A stretch of 64,000 nucleotides of DNA from NCBI GenBank assembly GCA_011799875.1, contig CM022303.1, positions 545,183,368-545,247,367 of the forward strand, given 5' to 3'. The position numbers and the translations under genes are program-made. This document shows positions 1 to 11,762 of the stretch, one piece after another. The notes beneath the pieces were generated by a model. That model was not told the DNA's origin. It made no database searches and worked only from the letters and a program-made list of their open reading frames with translations. Within the stretch, counting starts at the first letter, position 1, and every line of letters starts with the position of its first letter. Origin of the DNA: Thinopyrum elongatum (taxonomy: Eukaryota; Streptophyta; Magnoliopsida; Poales; Poaceae).

Positions 1-130
1 GGACCGAGAGGGACATTGGTGGAGGAGGCCGGACACGATGAGTTGTGGAGCGGAACGGCGGGGCGGTGGGGGGCGGTGGGACAGCGTTGGCACGGTGGGG
101 GGCAAGGCGGGGTGGGGAGAACGGTGGCCA

Positions 131-230
131 GTGGCAAGGTGGGGGCGACGGCGGAGGGCAGGGCGGGGTGGGGGGAACGGCGGCCGGTGGCAAGGCGGGG
201 GTGACGGCGGAGGGCAGGGCGGGGGCGAGG
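131..230. repeat. GC-rich 56-bp tandem repeat
   Basis: A G-rich unit begins at 131 and repeats at 187 after 56 bp. The second copy is nearly identical until about 220, and a degenerate third copy lies just upstream (about 88-130). Open frames run through it on the plus strand only because stop codons are rare in such G-rich DNA. I see no recognisable protein. The stretch 231-490 holds nothing I can identify. Confidence 0.7.
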
Positions 231-499
231 GCGGCGGCGCGAGATGGGGGAGAAAGTGAAAACGAGTTCATTTTCACTCTCAGGGGGTAATTAAGCCTAG
301 ATGTTCATTGTTGCTGGCGCAGGTGATGTGGCCAACACCAGCAGTAGGTTTTTAAAATAGGGCCGGCCACATATTCGGATGGCGTTTTCAGTGACGACAT
401 GCATAATACAGATATTTACAACGACACAAATTCTTCTCGTGGTTCAGAGCACATAAATATGGTACGGTTAATTTAGGGTACGTACACGGTACACAAATG

Positions 500-1851
500 A
501 ATCATGCAGTACGACGTCGTTTGACAACCCTCTCAATGACGGTTCGGGTCTTCTTAATCTTGCTTGAGTACTTCCGGCCAGCGATATGACTCTTTCTCAG
601 GAAGGGACGTCCTGTCGCAGGCAAGGTAGTTCTGCTCCTTCTAGTGGTGTAGTCTTGCTCTTCATACATCTCCTCTTCTATTGGGTCCACGCCAAATTGA
701 TCATAGTCATCCTCGTTGGCGACTCCGTCCATCCCGACGATACTCCTTTTGCCTCTCCAAACGACAACACGACTCGGCTTTGAAGGGTCGGTTAAATAGA
801 AGCATTGTGCCATGTCCTTAGCGAATACCCAAGGCTCATATTTGGTAGTGATTCCTTTCACTCTTTTTGCACAAACAGGTTGTGCTTCGGGCAGAGACAT
901 GGTAATGAAACCACATTCTTCATGCTTGACGTTCTTCGCCCATCTGACCCTGAACAATGGCACCGCACACATTGAACAAGAACAACATTTCTAGAAAATG
1001 CATGGTATGATTTTGATCACTTTCATATACACATTCTTCTTTCAACTCATAGTATATATGTGTTACTATATATTGCTTACTATGTTACTATCATGTTCAA
1101 GAACAGAAGCTCCCTAAATGTGTTGTGCCTCACGTGATGGATGACTACCACGACGAGATGCACGGCTCGGAATTAATGAATGGAGCCAACTACTAAGAGA
1201 CTACGATTTCAAGATTGAAGATCGGTGGATCTCTGTCCTACACCATGGACATGCAAAGGTTTTCCTATTCTTCAAAAAAATTCCTAAAGGAGAGGAGTAC
1301 CGTGCTAGTAGTAATGATGGTTGAATGAACAAGATGTAATATGCATGCATGGTTTAGTTTAGCGAATGTTTAATTAGTCATGATCGATAGAACTAGCTAT
1401 AGTGTGTGGTTAATATATGTACGCATGTGAATAAACGATGTGTGTGTGTATATATATATATATATTAATGCAAATATCTTATCGAAATCAATGTGGGACA
1501 AAAACGTGTTTATATAAATTGATAATAAATGACGCTGCCGTGGCAGCGATTTTCTGCTGCCCTGGCAGCATTTTTTTACAGCTTTCCAAAAACTAGTAAT
1601 GGCGGCGGACAATGCGCGACGCCAGACAAGATTTATCTTATTATTGTCGTTACACTATGTCACACGCCATAGCTATGGTTGATATTGCCGTCGTGTGGTT
1701 AAATCCAACGCCATAGGTATACAGAATAGTGCTGTCATAGGCTCCAATGCCACCACTATTTTTTAACACTGGCGCCATATTGGTGACGTGGGGCTCCTAC
1801 GCCAGCAAGGCTGTGTTTGGCACGCCAAAGCTAGGCTTTTCTGCACTAGTG
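500..1851 (-). mobile_element. Truncated CACTA element with one terminus
   Basis: The right end at 1830-1851, read on the minus strand, begins CACTAGTGCAGAAAAG, a typical CACTA (En/Spm) terminus. Inside it (about 1540-1830) are subterminal motifs such as repeated ACGCCATAG and paired GCTGCC/GGCAGC blocks, as expected for these transposons. A DUF4216-type coding fragment lies at 502-972. Only about 900 bp separate this C-terminal fragment from the terminus, so the transposase core is missing and this is a deletion derivative. The left end was not found. Nothing further was identified in 973-1540. Confidence 0.65.
502..972 (-). pseudogene. CACTA transposase C-terminal fragment (DUF4216-like)
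   Basis: A 156-codon open frame ends at a stop at 502. Its first half (LFRVRWAKN, then PWVFAKDMAQCFYLTDPSKP and a VVVWRGKR strand) matches the C-terminal DUF4216 region that follows the catalytic part of plant TNP2-type CACTA transposases. The second half is basic (SKIKKTRTVIERVVKRRR at the end) and may act in DNA binding or nuclear entry, which is inference. No upstream transposase_21 domain is present on this strand before the element terminus at 1851, so the protein is truncated at its N-terminus. The adjacent TNP2 copy at 3384-4599 is on the other strand and belongs to another element. Confidence 0.65.
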
Positions 1852-1869
1852 GACGTGTAGCCACGTGCC

Positions 1870-2105
1870 AGCTGTAAGCCGAGTTCTCACTAAGTACACT
1901 CGAATTATATGTAAACTAGGCAGTGCCATTTGGTACACGACTTATAGGTAAGCCGAGTGCTTTGCTAAACACGCTCAGCTTATAAGAAATCTGGGAAGTG
2001 CCATTTGATCCTGGAAGCTCCCAGTGCCTGCCACGTGGCTGTAAGGCAAGTATATTCCTACGTGCACTCAGCTTATAGGGTGTAAGCCGAGTGTTGCACT
2101 CGTCT
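1870..2105. repeat. CACTA subterminal repeat array
   Basis: Degenerate copies of TAAGCCGAGTG and its inverse are spaced about 70 to 130 bp apart. Repeats of this kind bind the element-encoded TNPA-like protein in characterised CACTA systems; that role here is inferred from the family. Confidence 0.55.
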
Positions 2106-2341
2106 TAGAGCCATATGGCATTTTTGGGTTGTTTGTTGGAACAACCCTCCAATTCAAACAACACTATATATAGAACTATATCCAACATGTCCAACAAGTT
2201 CAAACAACAATATATAGGACCGTACAACCATATGGGACCAAGATGCAAGTTCATAACTATATATAATTCCAACTTCACAACCAAGCATGAGTTCCAAGTT
2301 CATAAGTAAACAACCATACAAGTCCATATACTAGCATAGCT

Positions 2342-2848
2342 TCACAACCAAGCTTGAGTTAGAAGTTCACGAATAAGAATAAGAAGTCCATGAACAACAA
2401 GCAAAACACACTCAGAGTAGAAGATGATCTCCATGGACATGAGCTTTGGATATGCTTTATCGTAGCATTTACATTTTTTTGGAGCATCTGCAAAAGAATC
2501 ACAACAAATAATTTCATCTGTTAGTGGTGTTTGTTTTTTCTTATAGAAAAGAAGTAACATTCGGCCCGATGTACTAACCGTGGACATGATAACATCCACA
2601 AGGACGACGAACTGGACGAAGATTATCAAATAATTTAGCCCACCAAACTTGATATGACCTACACCCTTGCCTACTCCAGCATTGCTCTTTTCTCTAAGCA
2701 CTAACTTGGAGTAAGCATCCTCTGCCTCCTGCTTATTCATAAACCCTTGATAGGAGCTATTGTTGTAACCAGACACTTGTTCATTGCATGCCTCCCATGA
2801 ATCGTACACTCATGGACACCTCCCTCTGTACACCACATACCACCTCAT
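2342..2848 (-). pseudogene. RNase H1 N-terminal-like (viroplasmin-like) domain
   Basis: From an ATG at 2848 the frame reads MRWYVVYRGRCP, then an in-frame TGA, then VYDSWEACNEQVSGYNNSSY and GFMNKQEAEDAY. The pattern of a W-Y-V-V-Y strand, a VYDSW-EC turn and a Y-GF-EAE-A-Y helix is that of the small nucleic-acid-binding domain found at the N-terminus of RNase H1 and in caulimovirus viroplasmin. Grass CACTA elements often carry such an ORF. The TGA replaces what is usually a glycine codon. Downstream the frame becomes hydrophobic and looks like intron or decayed sequence. It is antisense to the TNP2 gene of the same element. Confidence 0.6.
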
Positions 2849-3383
2849 CTATCAAGACAGAAGAACAAGACTTGAACAAGCAGGAGAAGGTTAGAAGAAC
2901 ACATGAAACATAAGCAACATTAGAATTAATGATTCATATACCCAAAAGCATCACAAGTTCTACTCAAGTTCAACTCTGAGTCGACATCAACATCTACTTT
3001 CAGTACATCAACATCAAACTATCTAACTCATGCTACTCTGAGAAAGGAGCTCTACTCAGACTGGTTGTCGGTGAAGCTGGTGATCGTGGAGTCAGAGCAG
3101 GTGGGCATCTCCCCCAGTGGAAGAGCCAGCGTCCTCAACATTGGTGGTCGACGAACTTGGCGGGATTGGGTCATCGCACTAGTGGCAGGTACGGTGCATC
3201 ATTTGGACCAGCTCCGTAAGTACTCTTAAGCATCTCAATATGGAGGAAAAACTTGTCTTGGATAAAAGGTCTTGCATGGCAAGGGATAAACTAGTCAAAA
3301 TCTAAAAAAAACAGAAATTACACTTTGAAGCACAGAAACCATATATAATACGTAGATGAGGCGAAGAAGATCGTGTGTCCGCT

Positions 3384-4599
3384 TGATTTGCCGCATGTAA
3401 GATATCACACATGCATAAATGATTGCATCTTATATAGGAATGAGCATGAGAACAAAACTGAGTGTCCAACTTGCAACGAACCCTGATACAAGCCTGGAAA
3501 TAAGGAACCTCGAAAGGTTGTATGGTACCTTCCGTTGATTCCTCGCTTGCAGCGTTATTTCGCTGACCCAAAGGAAGCAAAGAACATGACTTGGGACAAG
3601 ACAAGAAAGTCTAAAAGTGATGGGATTCTGAGACATATCGCAGATGGTTGTCAGTGGAAAGCACTGGACAATTTAGAACTAGAATTCACAGCAGAAGCAA
3701 GAAACCCTAGGTTGGGTGTCAGTAGTGATGGACTAAATCCATTTGGCAACCAGAGTAGCACACATAGTACATGGCCCGTATTTGTATGGATGTACATCCT
3801 CCCGCCCGAGCTCTGCATGAAACAAAAGTACATACACATGGTTATGCTAATTCAAGGGCCAACCCAACCTGGCAATGATATCAACACAAGGAAGGAGGAG
3901 TTACAAATATTATGGAAGACCGAAGGGGTCAAAATCTGGGATGGTAGCACATGAAATTATTTTCACATGAGAGCAGCATTGCTCACGACCGTTCATGACT
4001 ATCTGGGTTACGGATATATTTCTGGACAGGCGTGCCATGGACACTACGGTTGTGTTAAATGTATGGATGACACATCTTTTCGGCAGATATCGAAAAAGGG
4101 CAGTAGCAAAACATTGTTCAAGGGCCATAGAAGGTGGCTTCACAAAGATGACGAGTGGATAACTCGTGGAGATCTGTTCGACAACACTGATGAGACCTGA
4201 GGGCCACCACGTAAGAGGCTTGGAGCAGAAATCATGCAAATGTTAATGAATTGGGAAGATTGCCCTAAGGCAGGAAAGAAAAGAAAGAAGACCTCTTAGA
4301 AAATGCTGCTAAAAGTATGGAAAAGGAAGTCTGTTTTCTGGGGCTTGCAGTATTGGGACCTACTCAGTACGCCTCATTCTCTTGATATGATGCATATCAC
4401 AAAAAATGTGTGCGAGAGTTTGCTTGGCACACTGTTTGACATGCCAGAAAAGAGTAAAGATGGTCCGAGGGCTAGACAAGACTCAGGTGTGACGATGCTG
4501 CAGTTGATCGAGAATGAGAGTAATAGATACTACGGCAAGATCGAAGAGATATGGGAACTTGAGTACGGCGAAGATTACACTCTCTTTTCTTCTTCTTGA
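3384..4599 (+). pseudogene. TNP2-type CACTA transposase (transposase_21), nonsense-decayed
   Basis: One continuous frame can be followed across the region. It opens with a zinc-ribbon-like stretch (ACINDCILYRNEHE, then CPTCNEP), followed by LPLIPRLQRYFADPKEAKNM, the conserved block DGLNPFGNQSSTHSTWPV, LPPELCMKQKYIHMVMLIQG with PTQPGNDI, then MRAALLTTVHDYLGYGYISG and LFKGHRRWL, and finally HSLDMMHITKNVCESLLGTL. This is the order of the TNP2 family, which catalyses CACTA excision and integration. All blocks share the same frame but are cut by TGA or TAG codons near 3502, 3952, 4198 and 4297. At least three stand where the family has arginine, so CGA to TGA is likely. It cannot encode active transposase. 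Confidence 0.8.
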
Positions 4600-5430
4600 G
4601 AAAAAGACCAAATTTTTTCTCTTGATTTCTTAAGTAGGTAGCTAGATCTAAGCAAGTTCACACACTCTCACTCGCTAATTAAGCTAGCTACTTCTCTTCT
4701 CTACCCAATCAAACACACACACACACTTGCATTAAAATTTTCACCACACTTCATTAATGGCGCCTCCAACGGTCGGCCGCCCCGCCCCCCCCCCCCTCTC
4801 CCGCACCTTTGATGAGGTAAAAAAGACCAAACTTCTCGTTAATTTATGTGCATATATCCGAGGAATTCGCATATAGATGGATATGTGATGGATGTGTACG
4901 TGTGTGTCATTAGTTGCTAGCTATAGAAATTGCACAATGCTCATGAATTATTGTTGTGTCGTGCAATATCGATGTTTCATTTTGCACGAATGTCTACAGC
5001 TAGAGTTGCCAATGTTTTGGTGAAACGTTGATTCATTTCCGTTTCGTCAAATTTCTCGCACTCATATGTCCCTTTTTTAGCAAAGGTCATGCCGAAATTT
5101 TGTATGCCGTCATTGCTAATATATCTAATTATTTTAGTACTTTTACCTTTGCAGCGCTAGTTGATCGCCGCCTATCGAAAGATTCAATATTGATCGAAGT
5201 GTGAAGGGCCAAAACGAAGATGCAAAACCGGCCGGCGGCCGCGCGGCTGCTGTTCAGCCACTGTATAGCCGCACATATTGCAAAAAACATCTAAAAACAA
5301 CATAAAAAATTATACATGTCCACAATATCAAATTATTACATAGTTGTTCAAATCCACGAGATCAAATGCAACACAAATACAACATAGTTTTGCACAATAC
5401 AACATAGTTTTTCACAAACAAATAATGAAT

Positions 5431-6241
5431 CTATGCGGCTCTTTCGCCATGGCATTTCCAATGCTCTTCCATCAAATCTTTCTGGAGTTGATCATGCACA
5501 TCGGTGTCTCTAATCTCGTTGTACACCTTCATGAAACGTCTGATGCGCTGTTCTTTTCGCATGGGGTTAACAGGAATGCCCATCAAGTGATAGAAGTTGT
5601 AATCTAAATGTTTTCCACGCTCGTTCTCAATGATCATATTATGCATAATCACGCAAGCAGTCATGATGTACCAAAGGATCTTTTGATCCCAGAATCTAGA
5701 TGGTCCTCGCACAATAGCAAATTGAGATTGCAAAATCCCGAAAGCCCTCTCAACATCTTTTCTAGCGGCTGCTTGTGCATTGTGAAAGACGAGTTCTTTC
5801 TTACCTTCGGGTTTTGCAACCGTCTTGACAAATGTACTCCAACTTGGGTAGATCCCATCTGCAAGATAGTACTCATAGTTGTATGTGTGGCCATTTGCTT
5901 CGAAGGTCACTCGTGGTGCTTCTCCATTTGCTAACTTGGCAAATAGAGGTGACCGGTCGAGCACGTTGATGTCGTTGCAAGATCCAGGCATCCCAAAATA
6001 TGCATGCCAAATCCATGTTTCATGATCGGCAACTGCCTCAAGAATGATAGTGGCATCCTTCCCACGGCCCTTAAATTGTCCATGCCATGCTTTTGGGCAG
6101 TTCTTCCATTTCCAATGCATGCAATCTACAGACCCGAGCATACCTGGAAACCCTCGAGCTTTGTTCATCTCCAAAAGCCTCTGAGTGTCCTAAGCATTGG
6201 GTGCTCTCAAGTACTGTGGACCAAACACTTCTACCATAGTC
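5431..6241 (-). pseudogene. PIF/Harbinger transposase, C-terminal part
   Basis: A long frame carries the DDE_Tnp_4/plant_tran signature. The catalytic acids lie in GSVDCMHW (first D), FGMPGSCNDINVLDRSP (second D region) and DVERAFGIL (E), with the invariant [11 protein letters not shown] between them. It cuts and pastes Harbinger DNA, usually together with a Myb-like partner that I do not see here. A TAG stop at 6190-6192 interrupts the frame. The gene continues after the gypsy insertion at 15251, as shown by the identical TAGTC on both sides and by a reading frame that joins exactly. The C-terminus appears complete. Downstream sequence (5200-5430) is AT-rich without a clear inverted terminus. 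Confidence 0.85.
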
Positions 6242-8070
6242 TGTAGCGATCCGACCTCAGATGGTCAAATCTCTGCGTTCAAGTGTCATCCCTGGATCGG
6301 TAATGCTGACACACACAGTACTCGAAGGATTTATAACAGAGTGCAATCACACACTTATTACATCGAATGTCTCAAAAGAGAACTTATTACAAAAAATATG
6401 GCTTAAGGCCATCTAAGAAAATAACAGCGGAAGGCTTGAAAGATAAAGTGAGTCCATCAACTCCAACGTCATAGCTGAGTGCATGACAACGACCTAGCGC
6501 ACCTTACTCTTCGTCTGAAAAGTCTGCAACATGATATGTTGCAGCCCGAAACGGGTCAGCACTTGGAATATGCTGGCAATATAACACAATAGAGCAAGGA
6601 ACAAATAATTGCTATCACTACATGCATATATGGCTGGTGGAAAGCTCTAGGGTTATATTGTTTTGTGAAAAGCCAATTTTTTCCCTACATCAAAGGAATA
6701 TGTTTTATTTAACTATCATGGTAGTTGTTAAACATTGAGAAGGTAAATCCCCATCTCAATCCCAATTAAAAGTAATCATTAAACCCAACAAATTAATTTA
6801 GAGTGATGAGATCAAATCAATAATTCAAGTACCAGATACTCAAGATGTCCATAACTGGGGACACGGCTAATCATGATTAGTTTGTACACTCTGCAGAGGT
6901 TTGTGCACTTTTTCCCACAAGACTCGATCTCCTCCGTTGGATTTCTCGCACTACATGGTGTTTGAGAAACGGATGACTGAGACACAGTCTTTCAGAAGCA
7001 TTTACTCTTTACTCTGGGTAGACAGTTACACCTACTTTCTCCTACATCTGCTAGCCTACCACTGAAAGAGGTCCTGCAACATACTCAACTATGCTAGAGC
7101 CCATAATAGCTTGTGGCTGCACACGGAAGTTTCTAGCATGAATAATCTTATGATCCCTTTGAGCCTGGGTGGCGAACCAAAAAGACAACACTGGTATATC
7201 CCCAGGTGCCTGCAACCAATCCACCCAGATGTGTATTTAAGTAGCCACCTTATGTTAACCATTAATTAACAATCTCACATCTGTCATGGATACACTCAAA
7301 CCCAATCCACGTCTACGAGCATAGCATGGCAATATAAGCATAACGTGGAAGTAACTCCCAGGGGTTTGATAATAAAAGCGCAATAGGTTCTACCTCATCA
7401 TCTACTTCCCAATACCCACAAGTTAATCACATCCTAATCATGCAGTGTTTGAGGATTGAAACTAATGCATAAAAACTGGGTATGAAAAGAGTATGATCAA
7501 TGTGTTACTTGCCTTGCAGACGATCTGCAAACCCTAGAGACTCGTAGTAGCACGCTTCGCACTCCGGGAATTCTATCGTAAACAAGCAATATCGTACATA
7601 AGTAATCAAGCATAGATGCAAGAGTAAAACTCAAATAAGAAGATCAAATCTGAAAGTTCAACTGAAGGGATTCGATCTGCAAAAAGAATCAATCGAATCG
7701 GAGCTACGAAACTGAAACTACGGTCAAAAGAACTTCGAAAACAAATCTGCTTGAAACCAAATTTTAAATTGCCAAAATCATGTTCAAATTGATTAAACAG
7801 AAATAGGGGTTCGAGACGAAGATTTTGGCATTGGTTTCACTAGATTTGGACGAACGGTTTAAAAACGGCGAGGGTTTGAAGATCAGGGGCTAATCTGCGA
7901 TAAAAATAATCGCGGATAGGTCCCTGGCCGAAAAAGAAAAACCTATCGAACGAACGTCCGCTAACAGAGACGAACGGGCGAAAACGTTCATTAAAACGAA
8001 CAAACGAACGATCGTTCGCAAACGAACTAAACCGAGAAAACCGAACCGATCTAAAATAAATAAAAAACGA
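6242..8070 (-). repeat. 3' LTR remnant of the gypsy element
   Basis: The sequence matches 12597-14422 almost base for base (isolated differences such as ACATGATA against ACACGATA), then switches at about 8070 to integrase-coding sequence. It therefore lacks the U3-side part of the LTR. It ends at the TAGTC duplication. It contains a perfect 14-bp palindrome CGAACGATCGTTCG at 8005-8018. Confidence 0.9.
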
Positions 8071-10101
8071 TGGTCCTCGGAACTCCATGCAGACATACGA
8101 TCCTGGTCATATATATCTTGGCCAACTTTGCACTCGTATAGGTGGTTTTCACTAGGATAAAGTGGGCCACTTTGGTCAAACGATCCACTACTACCCAGAT
8201 AGAATCATATCCCGATCGGGTCCTGGGTAATCCGGTGATGAAATCCATGCCAAGCTTATCCCACTTCCATTCGGGTATCGGCATAGGCTGCAGTAATCCT
8301 GCTGGCTTCTGATGTTCTGCTTTCACTCTCTGACATACATCACATGCGGCTACATACTCGGCAATGTCCTTCTTCATACCAGTCCACCAGAAACGCTCCT
8401 TCAGATCCAAATACATTTTGGTGTTTCCGGGGTGTATCGAGTATGGCGAGTCATGAGCTTCCTATAGTATCAACTTCCTGATCTCCGCATTATTGGGTAC
8501 ATAAACACGGTCCTCAAACCACAAAGTGTCGTGCTCATCCTCACGAAAACCTTTGGCTTTTCCTTTGCTCATCCTCTCCTTTATCTCAGCAATTTCCTTA
8601 TCATTGTTCTGAGCTGCTCGAATCTTTCCCAATAATGTTGATGTTACCTCCATTGCTGCGACAAAACTTCTAGGGACTATCTCCAAACGAAGCTCCCTGA
8701 GATCTTCGGCTAACTCCTTTGGTAATCCTCCGCTTATGAGGGTATTAACATAACTCTTCCGGCTCAAAGCGTCTGCTACGACATTGGCCTTTCCTGGGTG
8801 ATAATGCAACTTCATATCATAATCTTTTATAAGCTCCAACCATCTCCTCTGCCTGAGATTCAGCTCCTTCTGTGTGAAAATGTACTTCAAACTCTTATGA
8901 TCCGTGTACACATCACAACGGTTCCCAATAAGAAAATGTCTCCAGGTCTTGAGTGCATGAACTACAGCTGCTAACTCCAAATCATGCGTGGCATAATTCA
9001 ACTCATGCGTTCGAAGCTGACGTGAGGCATATGAGACAACTCTTCCGTCCTGCATAAGTACACCTCCAAGTCCTAAGCGAGAAGCATCGCAATACACTTG
9101 GAAATCCTTGCGTATATCTGGCAGAATCAGTACTGGGGCTGTAACCAAACGTTTCTTCAGCTCCTGAAAACTTGCCTCACATTCATCTGTCCATTTGAAC
9201 TTGGTGTCCTTCTTCAGTAACTCCGTCATAGGCTTTGCAATCTTTGAAAAATTCTCAATAAATCTCCGATAATATCCTGCAAGTCCAAGAAAGCTGCGGA
9301 TCTCTCCAACTGAGGTGGGTGCCAACCACTCAGTGACTGACTGAACCTTGGTGGGGTCTACTGCTATACCTTCTCCTGATATAACATGTCCAAGAAATCC
9401 AACTTCCTTCAACCAAAACTCACATTTGCTGAACTTGGCATACAACTGATGTTCCCTGAGCTTCTCGAGAACTAAACGCAGATGCTCCTTGTGTTCCTAT
9501 TCATTCTTCGAGTACACCAAGATATCATCAATGAACACCACGACAAACTTATCCAAGAACTCCATGAACACTTTATTTATCATACTCATAAAATAGGCAG
9601 GGGCATTAGTTAATCCAAATGACATAACCGTATACTCATATAGCCCATACCTGTGGTGAAGGCTGTCTTAGGTATATCCTGTTCTCGGATTTTCAACTGG
9701 TGGTATCCTGATCTCAGATCGATCTTGGAGAACACTTTAGCTCCTTGCAACTGATCAAACAAATCATTGATCATCGGTAGTGGGTACTTGTTCTTGATCG
9801 TCACTTCATTCAATGCACGATAATCAACAACCATTCTCAATGATCCATCCTTCTTCTCAACCAAGAGCACTGGGGCTCCCCACGGTGATGAACTTCGTCG
9901 AATGTAACCTTTCTCCAATAACTCCTTGATCTGCTTCTTAATCTCCTCCAGATCATTTGCGGGCATCCGGTATGGTCTCTTCGATATCGGTCCGGTGCCT
10001 GGCAACAGCTCTATCAAAAACTCAATGTCTCGATCCGGCGGCATGCCTGGTAACTCCTCTAGAAATACATCTGGGTAATCTTTCACTACTGGCACTTCCT
10101 C
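8051..10101 (-). pseudogene. Gypsy pol: RT, RNase H and truncated integrase
   Basis: From 10101 downward the frame gives [20 protein letters not shown], the RT blocks [16 protein letters not shown] and [14 protein letters not shown], a one-base deletion near 9651, and the catalytic [14 protein letters not shown] at 9497-9499 is followed by [11 protein letters not shown], then RNase H ([50 protein letters not shown]). A TAG at 8462-8464 precedes the integrase zinc and N-terminal core (RFWWTGMKKDIAEYVAACDV, MDFITGLPRTRSGYDSIWVV). The frame ends at LHGVPRTIV, just before the second catalytic aspartate, where a deletion joins LTR sequence. The copy cannot replicate by itself. Confidence 0.9.
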
Positions 10102-11562
10102 CTAAACAACTCCTGAGAGGGAATTTATTTGGGTTCTCCTTGACGCATGCCTGGATACATACTTGATCCTTTTTCCCTCCGGGGTGGTGAGCAGAATTGA
10201 CTTACTGGCGCAATCGATGTTTCCTCCATACATCGATAGCCAATCCATGCCTAGTATCACATCCAATCCTTGTGACTCCAAAATTATTAAGTCTGAGGGG
10301 AACACGTGCCTACCTATGGTCAATGGCATCTGAAAACATCCTTGACTTGCCACATACTCCGCTCCTGGTGAGCTTACTAACATAGGTGTCCTAAGAACTT
10401 TAGTGGGCAACTTATACTTATCCACAAATCCCCTTGAAATGTATGAATGCGATGCACCAGTATCAAAAAGAACGATTGCAGTAAATGACTTAACCAAAAA
10501 CTTACCTATAACTGCGTCTGGCTGCTCTTCAACCTCCTCCACGTTAATGTGGCTCACTTGTCCCCTGTTGAAAGGGTTGGGCTTCTTCCCAGAGCTTCCA
10601 TTGCCATTACCATTCTTCGGTTCAGGACACTCATTGGCGTAGTGTCCAGTCTTCCCGCACTTGAAACAAGTAATGTGACTTTGATCCTTCTTGGCGGGTG
10701 TGGCTGGGTTAGAGCGGTTCTGATTGCTGCCTGCTCCATTCCCGTTTCCATTCTTGGGGCCATTGTGGTTATGCGAACTTCCTCCATTTTGAGTATGACC
10801 TCCATGGTTATGTGTATATCCTCCCGAGTTCGGGGTAAAACGAGGCTTCTGCTGAGCTCCTGAATTGTACTTCCCTTGTCCATACTTCCTTTTGAGGCTC
10901 CCAATCTGTTGCTGCTTCCCTTCAATCATAAGAGCCCGGTCTACCAACTCCTGGTAGTTAGCGAATGTTGCTACCATCAGCTGCATGCTCATCTCATCAT
11001 TCAACCCTTCCATAAACTTCTCCTGCTTTGCGGCATCAGTGGCCACATCATCCGGGGCATAGCGAGCTAACTTACTGAACTCATCCACGTACTGCCCCAC
11101 AGTACGGTTTCCCTGGCGCAAGTTGCGAAACTCACGCCTCTTCATGCTCATAGCTCCAGTTGAGACATGTGCAGTGCGGAACGCTTGCTGAAACTGATCC
11201 CAGGTGACATTGGCTATAGGGAATGTGGCTGTGTAATTCTCCCACCATGAGGCTGCGGGTCCATCCAATTGATGTGCGGCAAAACGCACCTTCTCAGCAT
11301 CTGTGCATCCTGCGGTGGTCAACTCCCTTCCAATCCTGCGTAGCCAGTCATCAGCAACTATTGGCTCAGTGCTACTGGAAAACACCGGCGGCTGCAACCT
11401 CAGAAAACGGGCTAGGTTGTCAACTGGAGGTGGGGGCGGTGGGTTGTTGTTGTTGTTGTTGCCTTGGTTCTGGACTAGTATCTGCATCAAGGCATTCTGC
11501 TGCTGGATCAACTGTGTGATCTCCGGTGGGAAGACAAATCCGGTGTCGCGTCTCGGAGGCAT
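10102..11562 (-). CDS. Gypsy gag with aspartic protease
   Basis: This is the longest intact frame of the element: 486 codons from ATG at 11562 to TAG at 10102. The N-terminus has a Q/N/P-rich stretch, then the capsid-like gag domain (about residues 80-215, including AASWWENYTATFP and MKRREFRNLRQGNRTVGQYV), a low-complexity G/N/H linker, a CCHC zinc knuckle CFKCGKTGHYANEC (about 300) and a retropepsin core VLFDTGASHSYIS (about 360) with LDVILGMDWL. Gag packages RNA into virus-like particles and the protease matures the polyprotein. The TAG is in frame with pol and stands where related elements usually read glutamine, so gag and pol were probably one ORF before a C-to-T change. Confidence 0.9.
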   Translation of the reverse strand: MPPRRDTGFVFPPEITQLIQQQNALMQILVQNQGNNNNNNPPPPPPVDNLARFLRLQPPVFSSSTEPIVADDWLRRIGRELTTAGCTDAEKVRFAAHQLDGPAASWWENYTATFPIANVTWDQFQQAFRTAHVSTGAMSMKRREFRNLRQGNRTVGQYVDEFSKLARYAPDDVATDAAKQEKFMEGLNDEMSMQLMVATFANYQELVDRALMIEGKQQQIGSLKRKYGQGKYNSGAQQKPRFTPNSGGYTHNHGGHTQNGGSSHNHNGPKNGNGNGAGSNQNRSNPATPAKKDQSHITCFKCGKTGHYANECPEPKNGNGNGSSGKKPNPFNRGQVSHINVEEVEEQPDAVIGKFLVKSFTAIVLFDTGASHSYISRGFVDKYKLPTKVLRTPMLVSSPGAEYVASQGCFQMPLTIGRHVFPSDLIILESQGLDVILGMDWLSMYGGNIDCASKSILLTTPEGKRIKYVSRHASRRTQINSLSGVV

Positions 11563-11762
11563 CTGATGGGTTTAGAGGGGAGAGATTAGAATAGAGTGAG
11601 GTCTAATGAGAAAGCACTACCCATATGCACATGAGGCAAACACATTCATATCACACCAAATCAATTCAAGCAGGGGCATACAATCGATCTAACTATCGTT
11701 ACAAAAGTGCTCGGACTACCACTATATACATGGGGAAATACTACAAATCATATGGTGGTCAT

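Larger units (their letters stand above)
1855..5200 (+). mobile_element. Second CACTA element (partial)
   Basis: The motif TAAGCCGAGT recurs at about 1876, 1951 and 2085, with related CTCAGCTTA blocks in inverse orientation. Such arrays are the subterminal repeats of grass CACTA elements. They are followed by an antisense viroplasmin-like fragment (2342-2848) and a plus-strand TNP2 transposase relic (3384-4599). The first CACTA element ends at 1851, immediately beside the subterminal array, so it probably inserted into this one. The right boundary is not visible; sequence up to about 5200 has no other assignment. Between 4600 and 5300 I see CT-rich leader-like DNA and no supported gene. Confidence 0.6.

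Noticed and set aside
5230..5290. Possible left Harbinger terminus
   Set aside because: No GAGCATCTCC-like sequence next to TTA was found, so I could not delimit the left end of the split Harbinger element.
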